A stretch of 64,000 nucleotides of DNA from NCBI GenBank assembly GCA_963750495.1, contig CAVVQV010000006.1, positions 186,001 to 250,000 on the forward strand. Direction: 5' to 3'. The stretch comes from JANLYC01 sp963750495. Lineage in GTDB: Bacteria > Actinomycetota > Actinomycetes > Propionibacteriales > Nocardioidaceae. A model generated the notes under the pieces. It was not told where the DNA came from, ran no database searches, and saw only the letters and a program-made list of their open reading frames with translations. Shown here in pieces: positions 1 through 8,866 of this stretch. The position numbers were made by a program, and so were the translations under genes. Each line of letters opens with the position of its first letter. Position 1 is the stretch's first letter.

Positions 1-145
1 CGGACCCCGGTGGTCCGGTGAAGATCCAGGCGTGAGTCATCGCCGTGCCGGTCTCACCGGCCAACGCCCGCTCGGCCCCGGCGACCGTCGCCTGCAGCTG
101 CTCGACGATGCGAGCCTGACCGACCAGGTCGTCCCAGACGCTCAC
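1..145 (-). CDS. holB: DNA polymerase III subunit delta' (5' part only)
   Basis: Only the first 48 codons are in the window; the gene runs off the left edge. The GTG start overlaps the stop of the MFS-Tmk gene as GTGA, so the two are co-transcribed and probably coupled. The protein begins VSVWDDLVGQARIVEQL and continues to WIFTGPPGS, where the Walker A loop of a clamp-loader AAA+ subunit begins. This N-terminus (a 'VWDDLVGQ' entry helix followed by a GPPG loop) is typical of actinobacterial delta'. The pairing of tmk and holB is a widespread bacterial arrangement. Subunit identity is inferred from this short segment and the neighbour. Confidence 0.85.
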   Translation of the reverse strand, partial: MSVWDDLVGQARIVEQLQATVAGAERALAGETGTAMTHAWIFTGPPGS

Positions 146-2148
146 GCGTCGGCGCCTTCGCGTCGGTCAGCAAGCGTGAGCACGGGCGTGAGCCGGACGC
201 GGACGGCTGTCGCAATCTCGTCCATGGGCAACCGGGCGTCGATGACGAGGTAGTGCTCGGGATCGGCTGCTGCCAGCTCGAGGAACGAGTCGCGTACCCG
301 GTGGTGGAAGGCCGCCGACTCCGCCTCGATCCGGTCGGGCGTCTCGAACCGGCCGCGTCCGAGCTGGGGATCGACGTCGAGCAGGACGGTCAGGTGCGGG
401 CGCAGCTCGGCGGTCGCCCACCGGGCGATGTGCTCGACCTCGAGCGGTAGGAGGTCGCGACCTGCACCCTGATAGGCCAGCGCCGAGTCGACGTAGCGGT
501 CGGTGATGACGACCGCCCCGCGCGCGAGGGCCGGCCGGACGAGCTTTTCGACGTGCTCGGCCTTGTCGGCGGCGTACAGCAGGACCTCGGCCCGGTGGTC
601 GAGCGCTCCGGTCTCGGGCGACAACAAGATCTGCCGGAGCTGCTGCCCCACCGCGGAGCCGCCCGGTTCGTGTGTCAGCACGACGTCGTAGCCGGTGGCC
701 GTGAGCCAGTCACCGAGCAGACGTGCCTGCGTCGACTTGCCGGCGCCTTCGCCACCCTCGAGCGCAACGAAGACACCGTGATCGGCGTACACGCCGCGCT
801 CTCCCATCAAGGACCTCTTCAGCTCGCTCAGGATCGTGGTACCCGGCCGGTCGTTCATCTGACGGTACGACAGCACACCGACGACGATCATCACCAGTGA
901 CGAGAAGAACATGGTGATGGCAGCCCCGTTGTAGTCGAGCACCGCATCGTCGTTGAGCACGAAACGGTGGGTCCCGATGAGACCCGCCGTCAGGGGTGCG
1001 AGCGCCAGCACGAGCGCCAGCACCAGCCGGATCAGCGTCTGGACGAACGCGAACGTCCGGCCGCGGAGCGCGTCCTCGACCTCCAGACCCAGCAGTGTGT
1101 AGCCGGTGATCCAGGCCGTCCCTGCGAAGTAGCCGAGCAGGAAGGTCAGGAAGGTCACGACCGCGAGGTTGGCCACCAGGGCGACGCCGGCGAGCAGGAG
1201 CCCGGCGGCGATGATGGACACGCCGAACAGCCGCCGTCTCGACATCGCCGCCAGGAGGCGACCACCTCGCCACATGCCCATGGCGAGACCGGTGAACACG
1301 CTGGCGAAGAGCAGGCCGTAACCCGGGTTCCCGCCGCCAAGGTCCCCGACGTAGACCCGGGCCAGGCCGACGACGACACCGCCCGCGGCAAAGGCACCGA
1401 CGATTCCGATCACCAGGCCGCGGATCAGCGGCGTGCGCGCGATGTAGGACCATCCCTCCCGAATGACCGCGAACATGCCTTGTCGGTCCTCGCGGGCGAT
1501 GGCTGGTCCACGGGGGATGTCCTTCAACGTCGCGATGACGATTCCCGAGGCGACGAACGAGACGGCGTTGAAGACCAGTGAGACCGTGACGGCCGCGTCG
1601 ACCCACCCGAAGGTCGCGTGGAGCGCGTTCGTCGACAGCGACAGCAGCACGAAGATCGCGGCAGCGGGTACCGCCGAGCCGTACGTCGTCGCGATCGCGA
1701 TCTGGTTGGCGGACCCGAGCTTGTCGCGCGGTACGAGGTTGGGGATCGTGGCGTCCTTGGCCGGCAGCCACACCAGGGTGATCGCCTCGATGATCACCGT
1801 TGCGATGTAGACCCATGCCAGCGTGTCCACGATCGGGATCGTGAGAAACACCAACCCCCGGAGGACATCCCCGACGATCAGGGTCGAGCGGCGGTCGAGC
1901 CGATCGGCGATGTAACCCGCCAACGGTCCCAGCACCACCGCCGGCAGCACCCGGAGGAACAGGACGCCGGCGATCGCGAAATTCTGGTTGGCATAGCTGT
2001 CGGTGGCCAGCGAGCTCGCCAGAGCCGTGAGGGCGAGCAGACCCAGCCAGTCCCCCAGGCTGGACAGTCCCAGCCCGATCCACAACCTCCGAAACGAGGT
2101 GATGGACAGCACGCCCGCGCCGGGACGCATGGCTCGGACGTTCGACAC
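142..2148 (-). CDS. tmk: MFS transporter-thymidylate kinase fusion protein
   Basis: The 668-residue protein joins two domains. Residues 1 to about 450 are a major facilitator superfamily module with about 12 hydrophobic helices and the loop motif GYIADRLDRRSTL between helices 2 and 3. Residues from about 455 are a complete dTMP kinase (dTMP + ATP to dTDP) with Walker A ALEGGEGAGKSTQ, the THEPGG DR-loop region, TDRYVDSALAYQG and a lid-side RFE segment. Stand-alone Tmk is about 210 residues, so the kinase is full length. There is no stop or frameshift between the domains. The GTG at 2148 is used; an ATG seven codons in is an alternative. What the membrane domain transports is unknown. MFS-Tmk fusions are known in actinobacteria. 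Confidence 0.92.
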   Translation of the reverse strand: MSNVRAMRPGAGVLSITSFRRLWIGLGLSSLGDWLGLLALTALASSLATDSYANQNFAIAGVLFLRVLPAVVLGPLAGYIADRLDRRSTLIVGDVLRGLVFLTIPIVDTLAWVYIATVIIEAITLVWLPAKDATIPNLVPRDKLGSANQIAIATTYGSAVPAAAIFVLLSLSTNALHATFGWVDAAVTVSLVFNAVSFVASGIVIATLKDIPRGPAIAREDRQGMFAVIREGWSYIARTPLIRGLVIGIVGAFAAGGVVVGLARVYVGDLGGGNPGYGLLFASVFTGLAMGMWRGGRLLAAMSRRRLFGVSIIAAGLLLAGVALVANLAVVTFLTFLLGYFAGTAWITGYTLLGLEVEDALRGRTFAFVQTLIRLVLALVLALAPLTAGLIGTHRFVLNDDAVLDYNGAAITMFFSSLVMIVVGVLSYRQMNDRPGTTILSELKRSLMGERGVYADHGVFVALEGGEGAGKSTQARLLGDWLTATGYDVVLTHEPGGSAVGQQLRQILLSPETGALDHRAEVLLYAADKAEHVEKLVRPALARGAVVITDRYVDSALAYQGAGRDLLPLEVEHIARWATAELRPHLTVLLDVDPQLGRGRFETPDRIEAESAAFHHRVRDSFLELAAADPEHYLVIDARLPMDEIATAVRVRLTPVLTLADRREGADA

Positions 2149-2249
2149 GGCCTCAGCCTAGGGCGTCTCGATCGGCCGTCCGGACGCTCGGTCGGCACGG
2201 TCACGAGACCACTCGGGCCGCGGGGGTCACGATTGGCCCGAGAGGTGAT

Positions 2250-2426
2250 AGTCTCGTCGTCAGTTGCAGTTAGCAGTCCCCGCACGTTTTTGGCGCCAGT
2301 GGGTCATCCTCTTGGCGCCTTTCGCCTTTCAAGGCCACATGTCTTGTGCGGCGCACGTGGGAAAGTTGTTGCACGCAGCAAGGCATCGGCACAAGGTCGG
2401 AGCCACCACCAAGGAGCAGCACAAAC
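2250..2426 (+). promoter_or_regulatory. long 5' leader of the cold-shock gene
   Basis: About 180 bases with no credible ORF separate a weak -10-like GATAGTCT (from about 2248) from the csp start. The leader holds a hairpin made of GGCGCCA (2292-2298) and TGGCGCC (2313-2319) with a 14-base loop, followed by a C/T-rich stretch. The ribosome binding site AAGGAG lies at 2411-2416. Long structured leaders that change fold with temperature are known for cspA-type genes. That this one is a thermosensor is an inference from length and structure only. Confidence 0.35.
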
Positions 2427-2630
2427 ATGGCACAAGGAACAGTTAAGTGGTTCAACGGCGAGAAGGGCTTCGGCTTCATCACTCAGGATGACGGCCAGCC
2501 GGACGTATTCGTCCACTTCTCAGCGATCCAGTCCGACGGCTACAAGTCGCTGGACGAGAACGCGAAGGTCGAGTACGACGTCAAGCAGGGCGACAAGGGC
2601 CTCCAGGCCGAGAACGTCCGCGTCATCTGA
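2427..2630 (+). CDS. cspA: cold-shock protein, CspA family
   Basis: This 67-residue protein is a single cold-shock (OB-fold) domain. RNP1 is KGFGFIT and RNP2 is VFVHFSAI, the two strands that bind single-stranded RNA or DNA, so it likely acts as an RNA chaperone. The start ATG is chosen because AAGGAG sits 10 bases upstream and the protein then begins MAQGTVKWFN, the family's canonical N-terminus; the frame stays open further upstream but without family similarity. The gene stands alone between its long leader and a strong terminator, and faces topA convergently, as in mycobacteria. Confidence 0.97.
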   Translation: MAQGTVKWFNGEKGFGFITQDDGQPDVFVHFSAIQSDGYKSLDENAKVEYDVKQGDKGLQAENVRVI

Positions 2631-2684
2631 CGTACGGTCGACACGCGCTCGCTAGCGGGCCGCGCTTCGCCGACTGACTCGAAG

Positions 2685-2720
2685 ATCCGCCCAGCTCCTC
2701 GGAGCTGGGCGGATTTTTTT
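2685..2720 (+). terminator. rho-independent terminator of csp
   Basis: A perfect 14-bp stem (2685-2698 with 2701-2714, top of stem AGCTCC/GGAGCT) is followed at once by seven T (2714-2720). It lies 55 bases after the csp stop. It also sits just beyond the topA stop on the other strand, where the hairpin lacks a T-run, so it may work in both directions but is best suited to csp. Confidence 0.92.
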
Positions 2721-2732
2721 CGGGCGGCCGGC

Positions 2733-5447
2733 CTACTTCTTGGCCGCGGCCTTCTTGGCTGCCGTCTTCTTGGCTGCCGTCTTCTTGGCTGCCGTCTTCT
2801 TGGCTGCCGTCTTCTTGGCTGCCGTCTTCTTGGCTGCCGGCTTCTTCGTCGTCGACTTCTTGGCGGCCCGCTTCTTCGGGGCAGGACCCTTGGCGCGCTT
2901 CTCGGCCAGCAGCTCGGCTGCTCGCTCGATCGTGATCGTCTCCACCGCGTCGTCCTTGCGCAAGGTCGCGTTGACTTCCCCGTCGGTGACGTACGGACCG
3001 AATCGGCCGTCCTTGACGACCACCGGCGTCCCGGTCACCGGGTCTGCCCCGAGCTCCTTGAGCGGTGCGGCCGCCGCCCGACGGCCACGCTGTTTCGGCT
3101 GGGCATAGATCGCCAGAGCCTCGTCGAGGGTGATCGTGAGCAGCTGCTCCTCGGAGTCGATCGACCGGGAGTCAGTGCCCTTCTTCAGGTAGGGCCCGTA
3201 CCGGCCGTTCTGCGCCGTGATCTCCTCGTCGGACGCCGGGTCTACCCCTACGACGCGCGGCAGGGTGAGCAACGTGAGCGCCTGTTCGAGTGTGATGGTG
3301 TCGAGCGCCATCGAGGCGAACAGGCTGCCAGTGCGTGGTTTCGCGGACTTCGGAGCGTCCTCGCCCAGCACCTCGGTGACGTAGGCACCGAACCGCCCGT
3401 TCTTGGCCACGATCATGCGGCCCGTCTCGGGGTCAGTGCCGAGCTCGTGCTCGGCACCGGACGGGTTGGCCAGCAGCTCTTTGGCCTTCTCGAGAGTCAG
3501 CTCGTCCGGTGGCAGGTCCTCGGGGACGTTCGCGCGCTTCTCGTCGGCGTCCTCGACGTAAGGTCCGTAGCGCCCGACCCGCAGCGCGATCCCGTCACCG
3601 ATCTCGAACGTCGACAGCTCACGCGCGTCGATGTCGCCGAGCTCGGTGACGATCGTCTTGAGTCCTTGCTGATCGGCGGTCCCGAAGTAGAACCCGGCAA
3701 GCTCACTGGTGGAGTCGCGGCGACCGGCGGCGACCTCGTCGAGGATGTCCTCCATGCCCGCCGTGAAGTTGTAGTCGACGAGCCGGGCGAAGTGACGCTC
3801 GAGCAACCGGACGACGGCGAACGCCAGCCAGGCCGGTACGAGGGCGGTGCCCTTCTTGTAGACGTAACCGCGGTTGAGGATGGTGCCCAGGATCGATGCG
3901 TACGTCGAGGGCCGCCCGATCTCGCGCTCCTCGAGCTCTCGCACCAGGGTCGCCTCGGTATAGCGGGCCGGCGGCCTGGTCTCGTGTCCGGCCGAACCGA
4001 GCTCGGTCACGGTCAGCGCATCGCCCTCGGCGAGATCCGGAAGCCGCGTCTCGCGGTCGTCGCGGTCGGCCTCGGGGTCGTCACGCCCTTCGACGTACGC
4101 CTTCATGAAGCCGTAGAACGTGATGACTCGGCCGCTGGCGGAGAACTCGCAAGCCTCTCCGCTCGTCGCGGTGGCCGCGATACGCACCGACACCGACCGG
4201 CCCTCGGCGTCGCGCATCTGGGAGGCCACGGTCCGCATCCAGATCAGCTCATACAGCCGGAACTCGTCGCCGTGCAGTCCGGTCTGCGCCGGCGTCCGGA
4301 AGTGCTCACCGGCCGGCCGGATCGCTTCGTGCGCCTCCTGCGCGTTCTTGACCTTGCTCTGGTAGGTCCGCGGTGAGTCCGGCAGGTACTCACGGCCGTA
4401 GAGCTCGCTCACCTGCGCACGAGCGGCCGTGATCGCGGTTCCCGACAAGGTGATCGAGTCGGTCCGCATATAGGTGATGTGACCGTTCTCGTACAGCCGC
4501 TGAGCGATCTGCATGGTGCGGGAGGCGCCGTAACCGAGCTTGCGGGAGGCCTCCTGCTGGAGCGTCGTGGTCCGGAAGGGGGCGTACGGCGATCGTCGAT
4601 AGGGCTTGGCCTCGACCGAGCGGACCGCGAATGCCTGGTCGCGCAGCGCCTGGGCCAGTGCCCCTGCGCGGGTCTCGTCGAGGTGCACCACGTCGCTGCC
4701 CTTGAGCTCACCGACCGACGTGAAGTCGCGGCCCTGGGCCACCCGGCTCCTGTCGACCGCCGTCAGCTTGGCCGGGAACGTCTGGGGTGTCTTGCCCTCT
4801 CCTGCGTCGAAGGTGGCCTCGAGATCCCAGTACGCCGCGGAACGGAACGCCATGCGCTCACGCTCGCGGTCGACGACCAGCCGGGTCGCGACCGACTGGA
4901 CGCGACCGGCGGACAGCCCGCTCATGACCTTCTTCCACAGGACCGGCGACACCTCGTATCCGTAGAGACGGTCGAGGATCCGGCGCGCCTCCTGTGCTTC
5001 GACGAGGTCACCGTCGATGTCGCGCGGGTTGGACACCGCCTCGGCGATGGCCTCCGGGGTGATCTCGTGGAACACCATCCGGCGCACGGGCACGGTCGGC
5101 TTGAGCTCGTCGAAGAGGTGCCAGGCAATCGCCTCACCCTCGCGGTCCTCGTCCGTGGCCAGGTAGAGCTCGTCAGCGCCCTTGAGCAGCGACTTCAGCT
5201 TCGCGATCTGGGCCTTCTTGTCGCGCGGCACCACGTAGACCGGCGTGAAGCCGTCGTCGACGTTGACCCCGAGGCGCCCCCACGGCTCACCCTTGTACTT
5301 CGCCGGCACCTCGCCGGCGTTGTTGGGGAGGTCGCGGATGTGACCGATCGAAGACTCCACGACGTAGCCGCGCCCGAGGAAACCGGAGATCGTGCGCGCC
5401 TTGGCGGGCGACTCCACGATGACCAGCTTGTGTCCATCATCAGCCAC
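2733..5447 (-). CDS. topA: DNA topoisomerase I
   Basis: This type IA topoisomerase relaxes negative supercoils. The TOPRIM domain (residues 8-150) has the conserved glutamate of KLVIVESPAKA and the acidic triad TDEDREGE. The active-site tyrosine is Tyr326 in HITYMRTDS. The C-terminal half has no zinc fingers but four actinobacterial C-terminal repeats marked GRYGPYV, GRFGAYV, GRYGPYL and GRFGPYV, and ends in a lysine/alanine tail of about 50 residues. Its 904 residues match actinobacterial TopA. The GTG start at 5447 has AGGAG nine bases upstream. It follows the GlfT2-like gene on the same strand after 98 bases. Confidence 0.97.
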   Translation of the reverse strand: MADDGHKLVIVESPAKARTISGFLGRGYVVESSIGHIRDLPNNAGEVPAKYKGEPWGRLGVNVDDGFTPVYVVPRDKKAQIAKLKSLLKGADELYLATDEDREGEAIAWHLFDELKPTVPVRRMVFHEITPEAIAEAVSNPRDIDGDLVEAQEARRILDRLYGYEVSPVLWKKVMSGLSAGRVQSVATRLVVDRERERMAFRSAAYWDLEATFDAGEGKTPQTFPAKLTAVDRSRVAQGRDFTSVGELKGSDVVHLDETRAGALAQALRDQAFAVRSVEAKPYRRSPYAPFRTTTLQQEASRKLGYGASRTMQIAQRLYENGHITYMRTDSITLSGTAITAARAQVSELYGREYLPDSPRTYQSKVKNAQEAHEAIRPAGEHFRTPAQTGLHGDEFRLYELIWMRTVASQMRDAEGRSVSVRIAATATSGEACEFSASGRVITFYGFMKAYVEGRDDPEADRDDRETRLPDLAEGDALTVTELGSAGHETRPPARYTEATLVRELEEREIGRPSTYASILGTILNRGYVYKKGTALVPAWLAFAVVRLLERHFARLVDYNFTAGMEDILDEVAAGRRDSTSELAGFYFGTADQQGLKTIVTELGDIDARELSTFEIGDGIALRVGRYGPYVEDADEKRANVPEDLPPDELTLEKAKELLANPSGAEHELGTDPETGRMIVAKNGRFGAYVTEVLGEDAPKSAKPRTGSLFASMALDTITLEQALTLLTLPRVVGVDPASDEEITAQNGRYGPYLKKGTDSRSIDSEEQLLTITLDEALAIYAQPKQRGRRAAAAPLKELGADPVTGTPVVVKDGRFGPYVTDGEVNATLRKDDAVETITIERAAELLAEKRAKGPAPKKRAAKKSTTKKPAAKKTAAKKTAAKKTAAKKTAAKKTAAKKAAAKK
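2751..2840 (-). repeat. 15-bp tandem repeat in the topA tail
   Basis: Six head-to-tail copies of CTTCTTGGCTGCCGT as written on the + strand start at 2751, 2766, 2781, 2796, 2811 and 2826. The first five are identical and the sixth differs at its last base. On the coding strand each unit encodes a pentapeptide of the type TAAKK in the basic C-terminal tail of topoisomerase I. The unit is a multiple of three, so slippage would change tail length without breaking the frame. Confidence 0.95.
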
Positions 5448-5545
5448 GGGGGTGGTGCTCCTGATTCTCTCGGTCAGACCGTTCCGTTCGGCGAGCCTGA
5501 CACAGCGCCGCGAAGAACGGTAACGCGTGAGTCAAACGGAATCCC

Positions 5546-7684
5546 TCAGGAACGGTCGCCCAGCGAGTCCTCGAACGTCGCTGCCCAGGTCTGGGGGGAG
5601 GACAGCTCGGGCAGCGCCTGCTTGTACTGCTCGGACAGCTGTGGCCACTCCTTGGCCAGCCGGGCGTGCAGCGAGACGGACCTCGTCAGGAGATCGCGCG
5701 CCAGCTCAGGACGACGTTTGTACCAGGCGGCACTGGTGCCGTCCGCCGACGAGACGAGGGCCGAGTCGAACTGTGCCAGCAGCCACCACTTGAGGTCGAC
5801 GTGCGGGATGTTCGCCTCCGGGTGCTCCCGGGACAGGTCGCGCACGGGCAGCACCTGGCGGATCCCACCGAGCGCCATGGTCTTCGCGCGCCCGATCAAC
5901 CCGACCGGGGTGCTCGGCGACTTGCCCTTGCGCGGCGGCTTCGTACGACGGGCGGGCGGGAACTGGTCGAGGTCGGTCTCGGAGATCGAGTCGTCGTAGC
6001 GGCGGCGCAGCGTGTTGAGCTCGCCGAGGCGCAGTCGCACGTCACGGTGCATCCGTTGTGGTCCTTCGAGGATGTCCTCGATCGCCATCAGACCCATCTC
6101 GGCCGGCCCGTACTGCATCGACAGCAGGTGCTTGACCTGCGTCTCGAAGCTCTCGCGGACCAGGCGGCCGCCGCGGTCGTACGGTGAGTGCAGCAGCGCC
6201 GCGATGATGCGGTTGCGACGGTGGAAGTACGCCTGCCAGTCGATCGTGTCGTCCTTCTCGTGCCACGGCACGTGCCAGACAGCCACGCCGGGCATCGTCG
6301 CGGTCTTGTAGCCGGCCTGGGCGGCACGCAACCCGAACTCCGCGTCATCCCACTTGATGAACATGGGGAGCGACAGCCCGATCTCGCGGATCACCTGGGT
6401 GGGGATCAGGCACATCCACCAACCGTTGTAGTCGACGTCGACGCGCCGGTGCAGCCACTTCGTCGACCGCAGCGACTTCTGGGCGAAGTTGTGCCCGTGC
6501 TTGGTCTTGGGGGCCGGGCCCCAGAACCAACGCCACTTCGCGACGGTCTCGCCGTACGCGTGCATGACGGTCCGGTCGTAGAGGCTGAACATCTGGCCAC
6601 CGACGAGCATCGGCTTCTTGGTGAGGTCGGCGAAGGTGACCGCCCGCAGGATGCCCTCCGGCTCACAGACGACGTCGTCGTCGAGCAGCAGGACGTAGTC
6701 GGCGGCGCCCTTGACCGTGGCCTCGTCCATCGAACGCGAGAAGCCGCCGGACCCACCGAGGTTGCCCTGTTCGATGAGGCGCAGCTTCGATCCGAGAGCA
6801 GCCGCCGTCTCGGCATACAGCGGGTGGTCCTTGACCTTCTGGTTGCCCTGGTCGACCACGATCACCTCGTCGAGGATCGCGAGCACATCGGGTTGCTCGG
6901 ACAGCTTCACGAGCTGGTCGACACAGAAGTCGGGCCGGTTGAACGTCGTGATCCCGATCGAGACGGTCCCGGAGGACGTGCGATCGGTCTGGACGCTCCA
7001 GTGAGCGGAGTGCAACGTGAACGGCTCGTCGCCGGCCTCGATGTCGAACCAGTACCAGCCCCCGTCGATGAACGGCTTCAAGGGCAGGTCGACGGCGACA
7101 CTCTGGTGCTCGGCACCCGCGAACGTGACCGAGTCGGCCCGCTGCACGTGCCCCTTGGCCGTCGATCGGTAGACGAGCAGCGTGCCGGGGCCGGACACGG
7201 TGGCGGTGAGCCGGACCGTGCCGACGTCGGTCCAGCGGCGCCAGTAGCTGGCCGGGAAGGCGTTGAAGTAGGTGCCGAACGTCAGACGCAGCTCCGGCTT
7301 CGCGATCGCGCCGGCGTCGGTGACGGTGCCGAAGGCTCCGATGGGCTCGACGGCCTCGCCCACCGTGTCGTCGTACTGGTTCTTGGCGGCACCCTTGCCG
7401 CGCACCTGCGCCTCGACGTCCGGCTCCTCCTCGGCGCCGGACTGGCGGGAACCGGAGGCGGCGCCACCGAATCCGGAAAGGCCGTTGATGTAGAGCGGAC
7501 GGAGGTCGAGGTCCTGGTCGGGGCGGATAATCGTGCGCTGGACGATGCGCCAACCGGGCTCGACAGCGTCTCCGGCCACGGCCTCGACCGCAGAGGCGAC
7601 ACCGGTGGCGACCTCGGCGGGCGCGGCGTCGCCGACTGTCTCGGCCGTCTCGCTGTTGGCGGTCTCGGTGGTGGTGTCAGTCAC
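5546..7684 (-). CDS. glfT2: GlfT2-like galactofuranosyltransferase
   Basis: The 712-residue protein has an acidic, low-complexity N-terminus (1-45), a beta-rich domain (about 50-260) and a GT-A family 2 catalytic domain. The latter begins SIGITTFNRPDFC, carries the metal-binding DDD in VLLLDDDVV near residue 336, and shows the acceptor-side motifs WDDAEFGLRA and WHVPWHEKDD. A C-terminal helical domain follows. This is the layout of mycobacterial GlfT2, which polymerises the galactan of the cell wall from UDP-galactofuranose. The GTG at 7684 is chosen because GAGGA lies about 8 bases upstream; the frame is open further up but reads antisense to the next gene. The exact glycan made here is unknown. 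Four sulfotransferase-like genes lie next to it. Confidence 0.88.
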   Translation of the reverse strand: MTDTTTETANSETAETVGDAAPAEVATGVASAVEAVAGDAVEPGWRIVQRTIIRPDQDLDLRPLYINGLSGFGGAASGSRQSGAEEEPDVEAQVRGKGAAKNQYDDTVGEAVEPIGAFGTVTDAGAIAKPELRLTFGTYFNAFPASYWRRWTDVGTVRLTATVSGPGTLLVYRSTAKGHVQRADSVTFAGAEHQSVAVDLPLKPFIDGGWYWFDIEAGDEPFTLHSAHWSVQTDRTSSGTVSIGITTFNRPDFCVDQLVKLSEQPDVLAILDEVIVVDQGNQKVKDHPLYAETAAALGSKLRLIEQGNLGGSGGFSRSMDEATVKGAADYVLLLDDDVVCEPEGILRAVTFADLTKKPMLVGGQMFSLYDRTVMHAYGETVAKWRWFWGPAPKTKHGHNFAQKSLRSTKWLHRRVDVDYNGWWMCLIPTQVIREIGLSLPMFIKWDDAEFGLRAAQAGYKTATMPGVAVWHVPWHEKDDTIDWQAYFHRRNRIIAALLHSPYDRGGRLVRESFETQVKHLLSMQYGPAEMGLMAIEDILEGPQRMHRDVRLRLGELNTLRRRYDDSISETDLDQFPPARRTKPPRKGKSPSTPVGLIGRAKTMALGGIRQVLPVRDLSREHPEANIPHVDLKWWLLAQFDSALVSSADGTSAAWYKRRPELARDLLTRSVSLHARLAKEWPQLSEQYKQALPELSSPQTWAATFEDSLGDRS

Positions 7685-7777
7685 AAGTTCGTCCTCAAAG
7701 GGGTAGTCACGGCTCAGCCACGGTATCGCCCTGCCGCGGCCGGTCGCTAATCTGGGCCACGCCTCTACGATGAACCC

Positions 7778-8866
7778 GTGCCCGCTCGCCCCCCAGCCGT
7801 CTACCTGCATGTCGGCCCGCCCAAGACTGGCACGACATTCATCCAGGACGTCCTCTGGCTCAACCGCGACACGCTGGCCAGGCGCGGACTCGCCGTCCCC
7901 GGGACCCGTCTCGTCGACCACTTCCACGCCGCGCTCGACCTGCGCGCGATCTCGTTCGGTGGGCACGAAGACCCCGCCGTGCCGGGCTCCTGGAACCGCC
8001 TCGCCGCCCGGGCGCGCTCGACCGAGCAAAGCAGCGTGATCAGCCACGAGGTGCTTGCCGGGGTCGACGTAGAACAGGCCGGGCGCGCAGTCGAGAGCCT
8101 CGCCCCCGCCGAGGTCCACGTGGTGTACGGCGCCCGGGACCTGGCCCGGCAGCTGCCCGCGGTCTGGCAAGAAGGGCTGAAGAACCGTCGGACGCGTACG
8201 TTCGACCGCTTCCTGGACCTCACCCTCGACCCGGCCGCTGCACCGGACCGTGGGTTCTGGAGGTCCCAGCAGCCGCTCGCGGTCCTGGCCCGCTGGGCGC
8301 AGCACGTGCCCGCGGACCGGATCCACGTCGTCACGTTGCCCCCGGCGACCGTCTCGGGCGGACAGCTCCTCTGGCAGCGGTTCTGCTCCGCGGTCGGCGT
8401 CGACGGGTCGGGGCTCGACCTCGACGTGGCGCGGAGCAACGCCTCGCTGAGCGTCGTGTGGTCCGAAGTGCTCCGACAGCTGAACTCGAAGCTTCCCGAC
8501 GACCTCGACTGGCCGACGTACGAGCGAACGGTCAAGAGGCGGTTCAACCTGCTGGCCGACAGCCAGACCGGTGGTCGCCGCCAGAAGGTCCCGCTCCGCC
8601 TCCGGGCCGAGGTGCTCAGTCGCGCCGAGGACATCATCACCGGCCTGCGCAGCGCGCCGTACGACGTCGTGGGCGACCTGGCCGACCTCGTGCCCGCTGA
8701 CGAGAGCTTCGGGAAGGCTGCCCGGGCGAGCAACGCCAAGGTCGCCCGGGCGGCGCTGAGCCTGCTGGCCGAGATCCTTCCGGAGACCGAACGCCGGGAC
8801 AGCGGTGCCGGCGACAAGGCGCGTGTCCTGCTCGGGCGGCTGCAGCGCAAAGGGCAGGGGGTGTGA
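7778..8866 (+). CDS. sulfotransferase-like protein (paralogue 1)
   Basis: This 362-residue protein starts with a 5'-phosphosulfate-binding type loop, HVGPPKTGTTFIQ (residues 10-22), after one beta strand. A second conserved block VYGARDLARQLPAVWQE (about 116-132) resembles the 3'-phosphate-binding region of PAPS-dependent sulfotransferases. Later blocks IHVVTLPP and LLWQRF are shared with its three neighbours. No signal peptide or membrane segment is seen, so it should act in the cytoplasm. It is divergent from the GlfT2-like gene (93-base gap) and overlaps paralogue 2. The acceptor is unknown; a cell-envelope glycan is a guess from context. Confidence 0.75.
   Translation: MPARPPAVYLHVGPPKTGTTFIQDVLWLNRDTLARRGLAVPGTRLVDHFHAALDLRAISFGGHEDPAVPGSWNRLAARARSTEQSSVISHEVLAGVDVEQAGRAVESLAPAEVHVVYGARDLARQLPAVWQEGLKNRRTRTFDRFLDLTLDPAAAPDRGFWRSQQPLAVLARWAQHVPADRIHVVTLPPATVSGGQLLWQRFCSAVGVDGSGLDLDVARSNASLSVVWSEVLRQLNSKLPDDLDWPTYERTVKRRFNLLADSQTGGRRQKVPLRLRAEVLSRAEDIITGLRSAPYDVVGDLADLVPADESFGKAARASNAKVARAALSLLAEILPETERRDSGAGDKARVLLGRLQRKGQGV

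Noticed and set aside
6188..7750. 520-codon plus-strand frame opposite glfT2
   Set aside because: Composition is Arg/Val/Gly/Leu-rich shadow sequence without domains.
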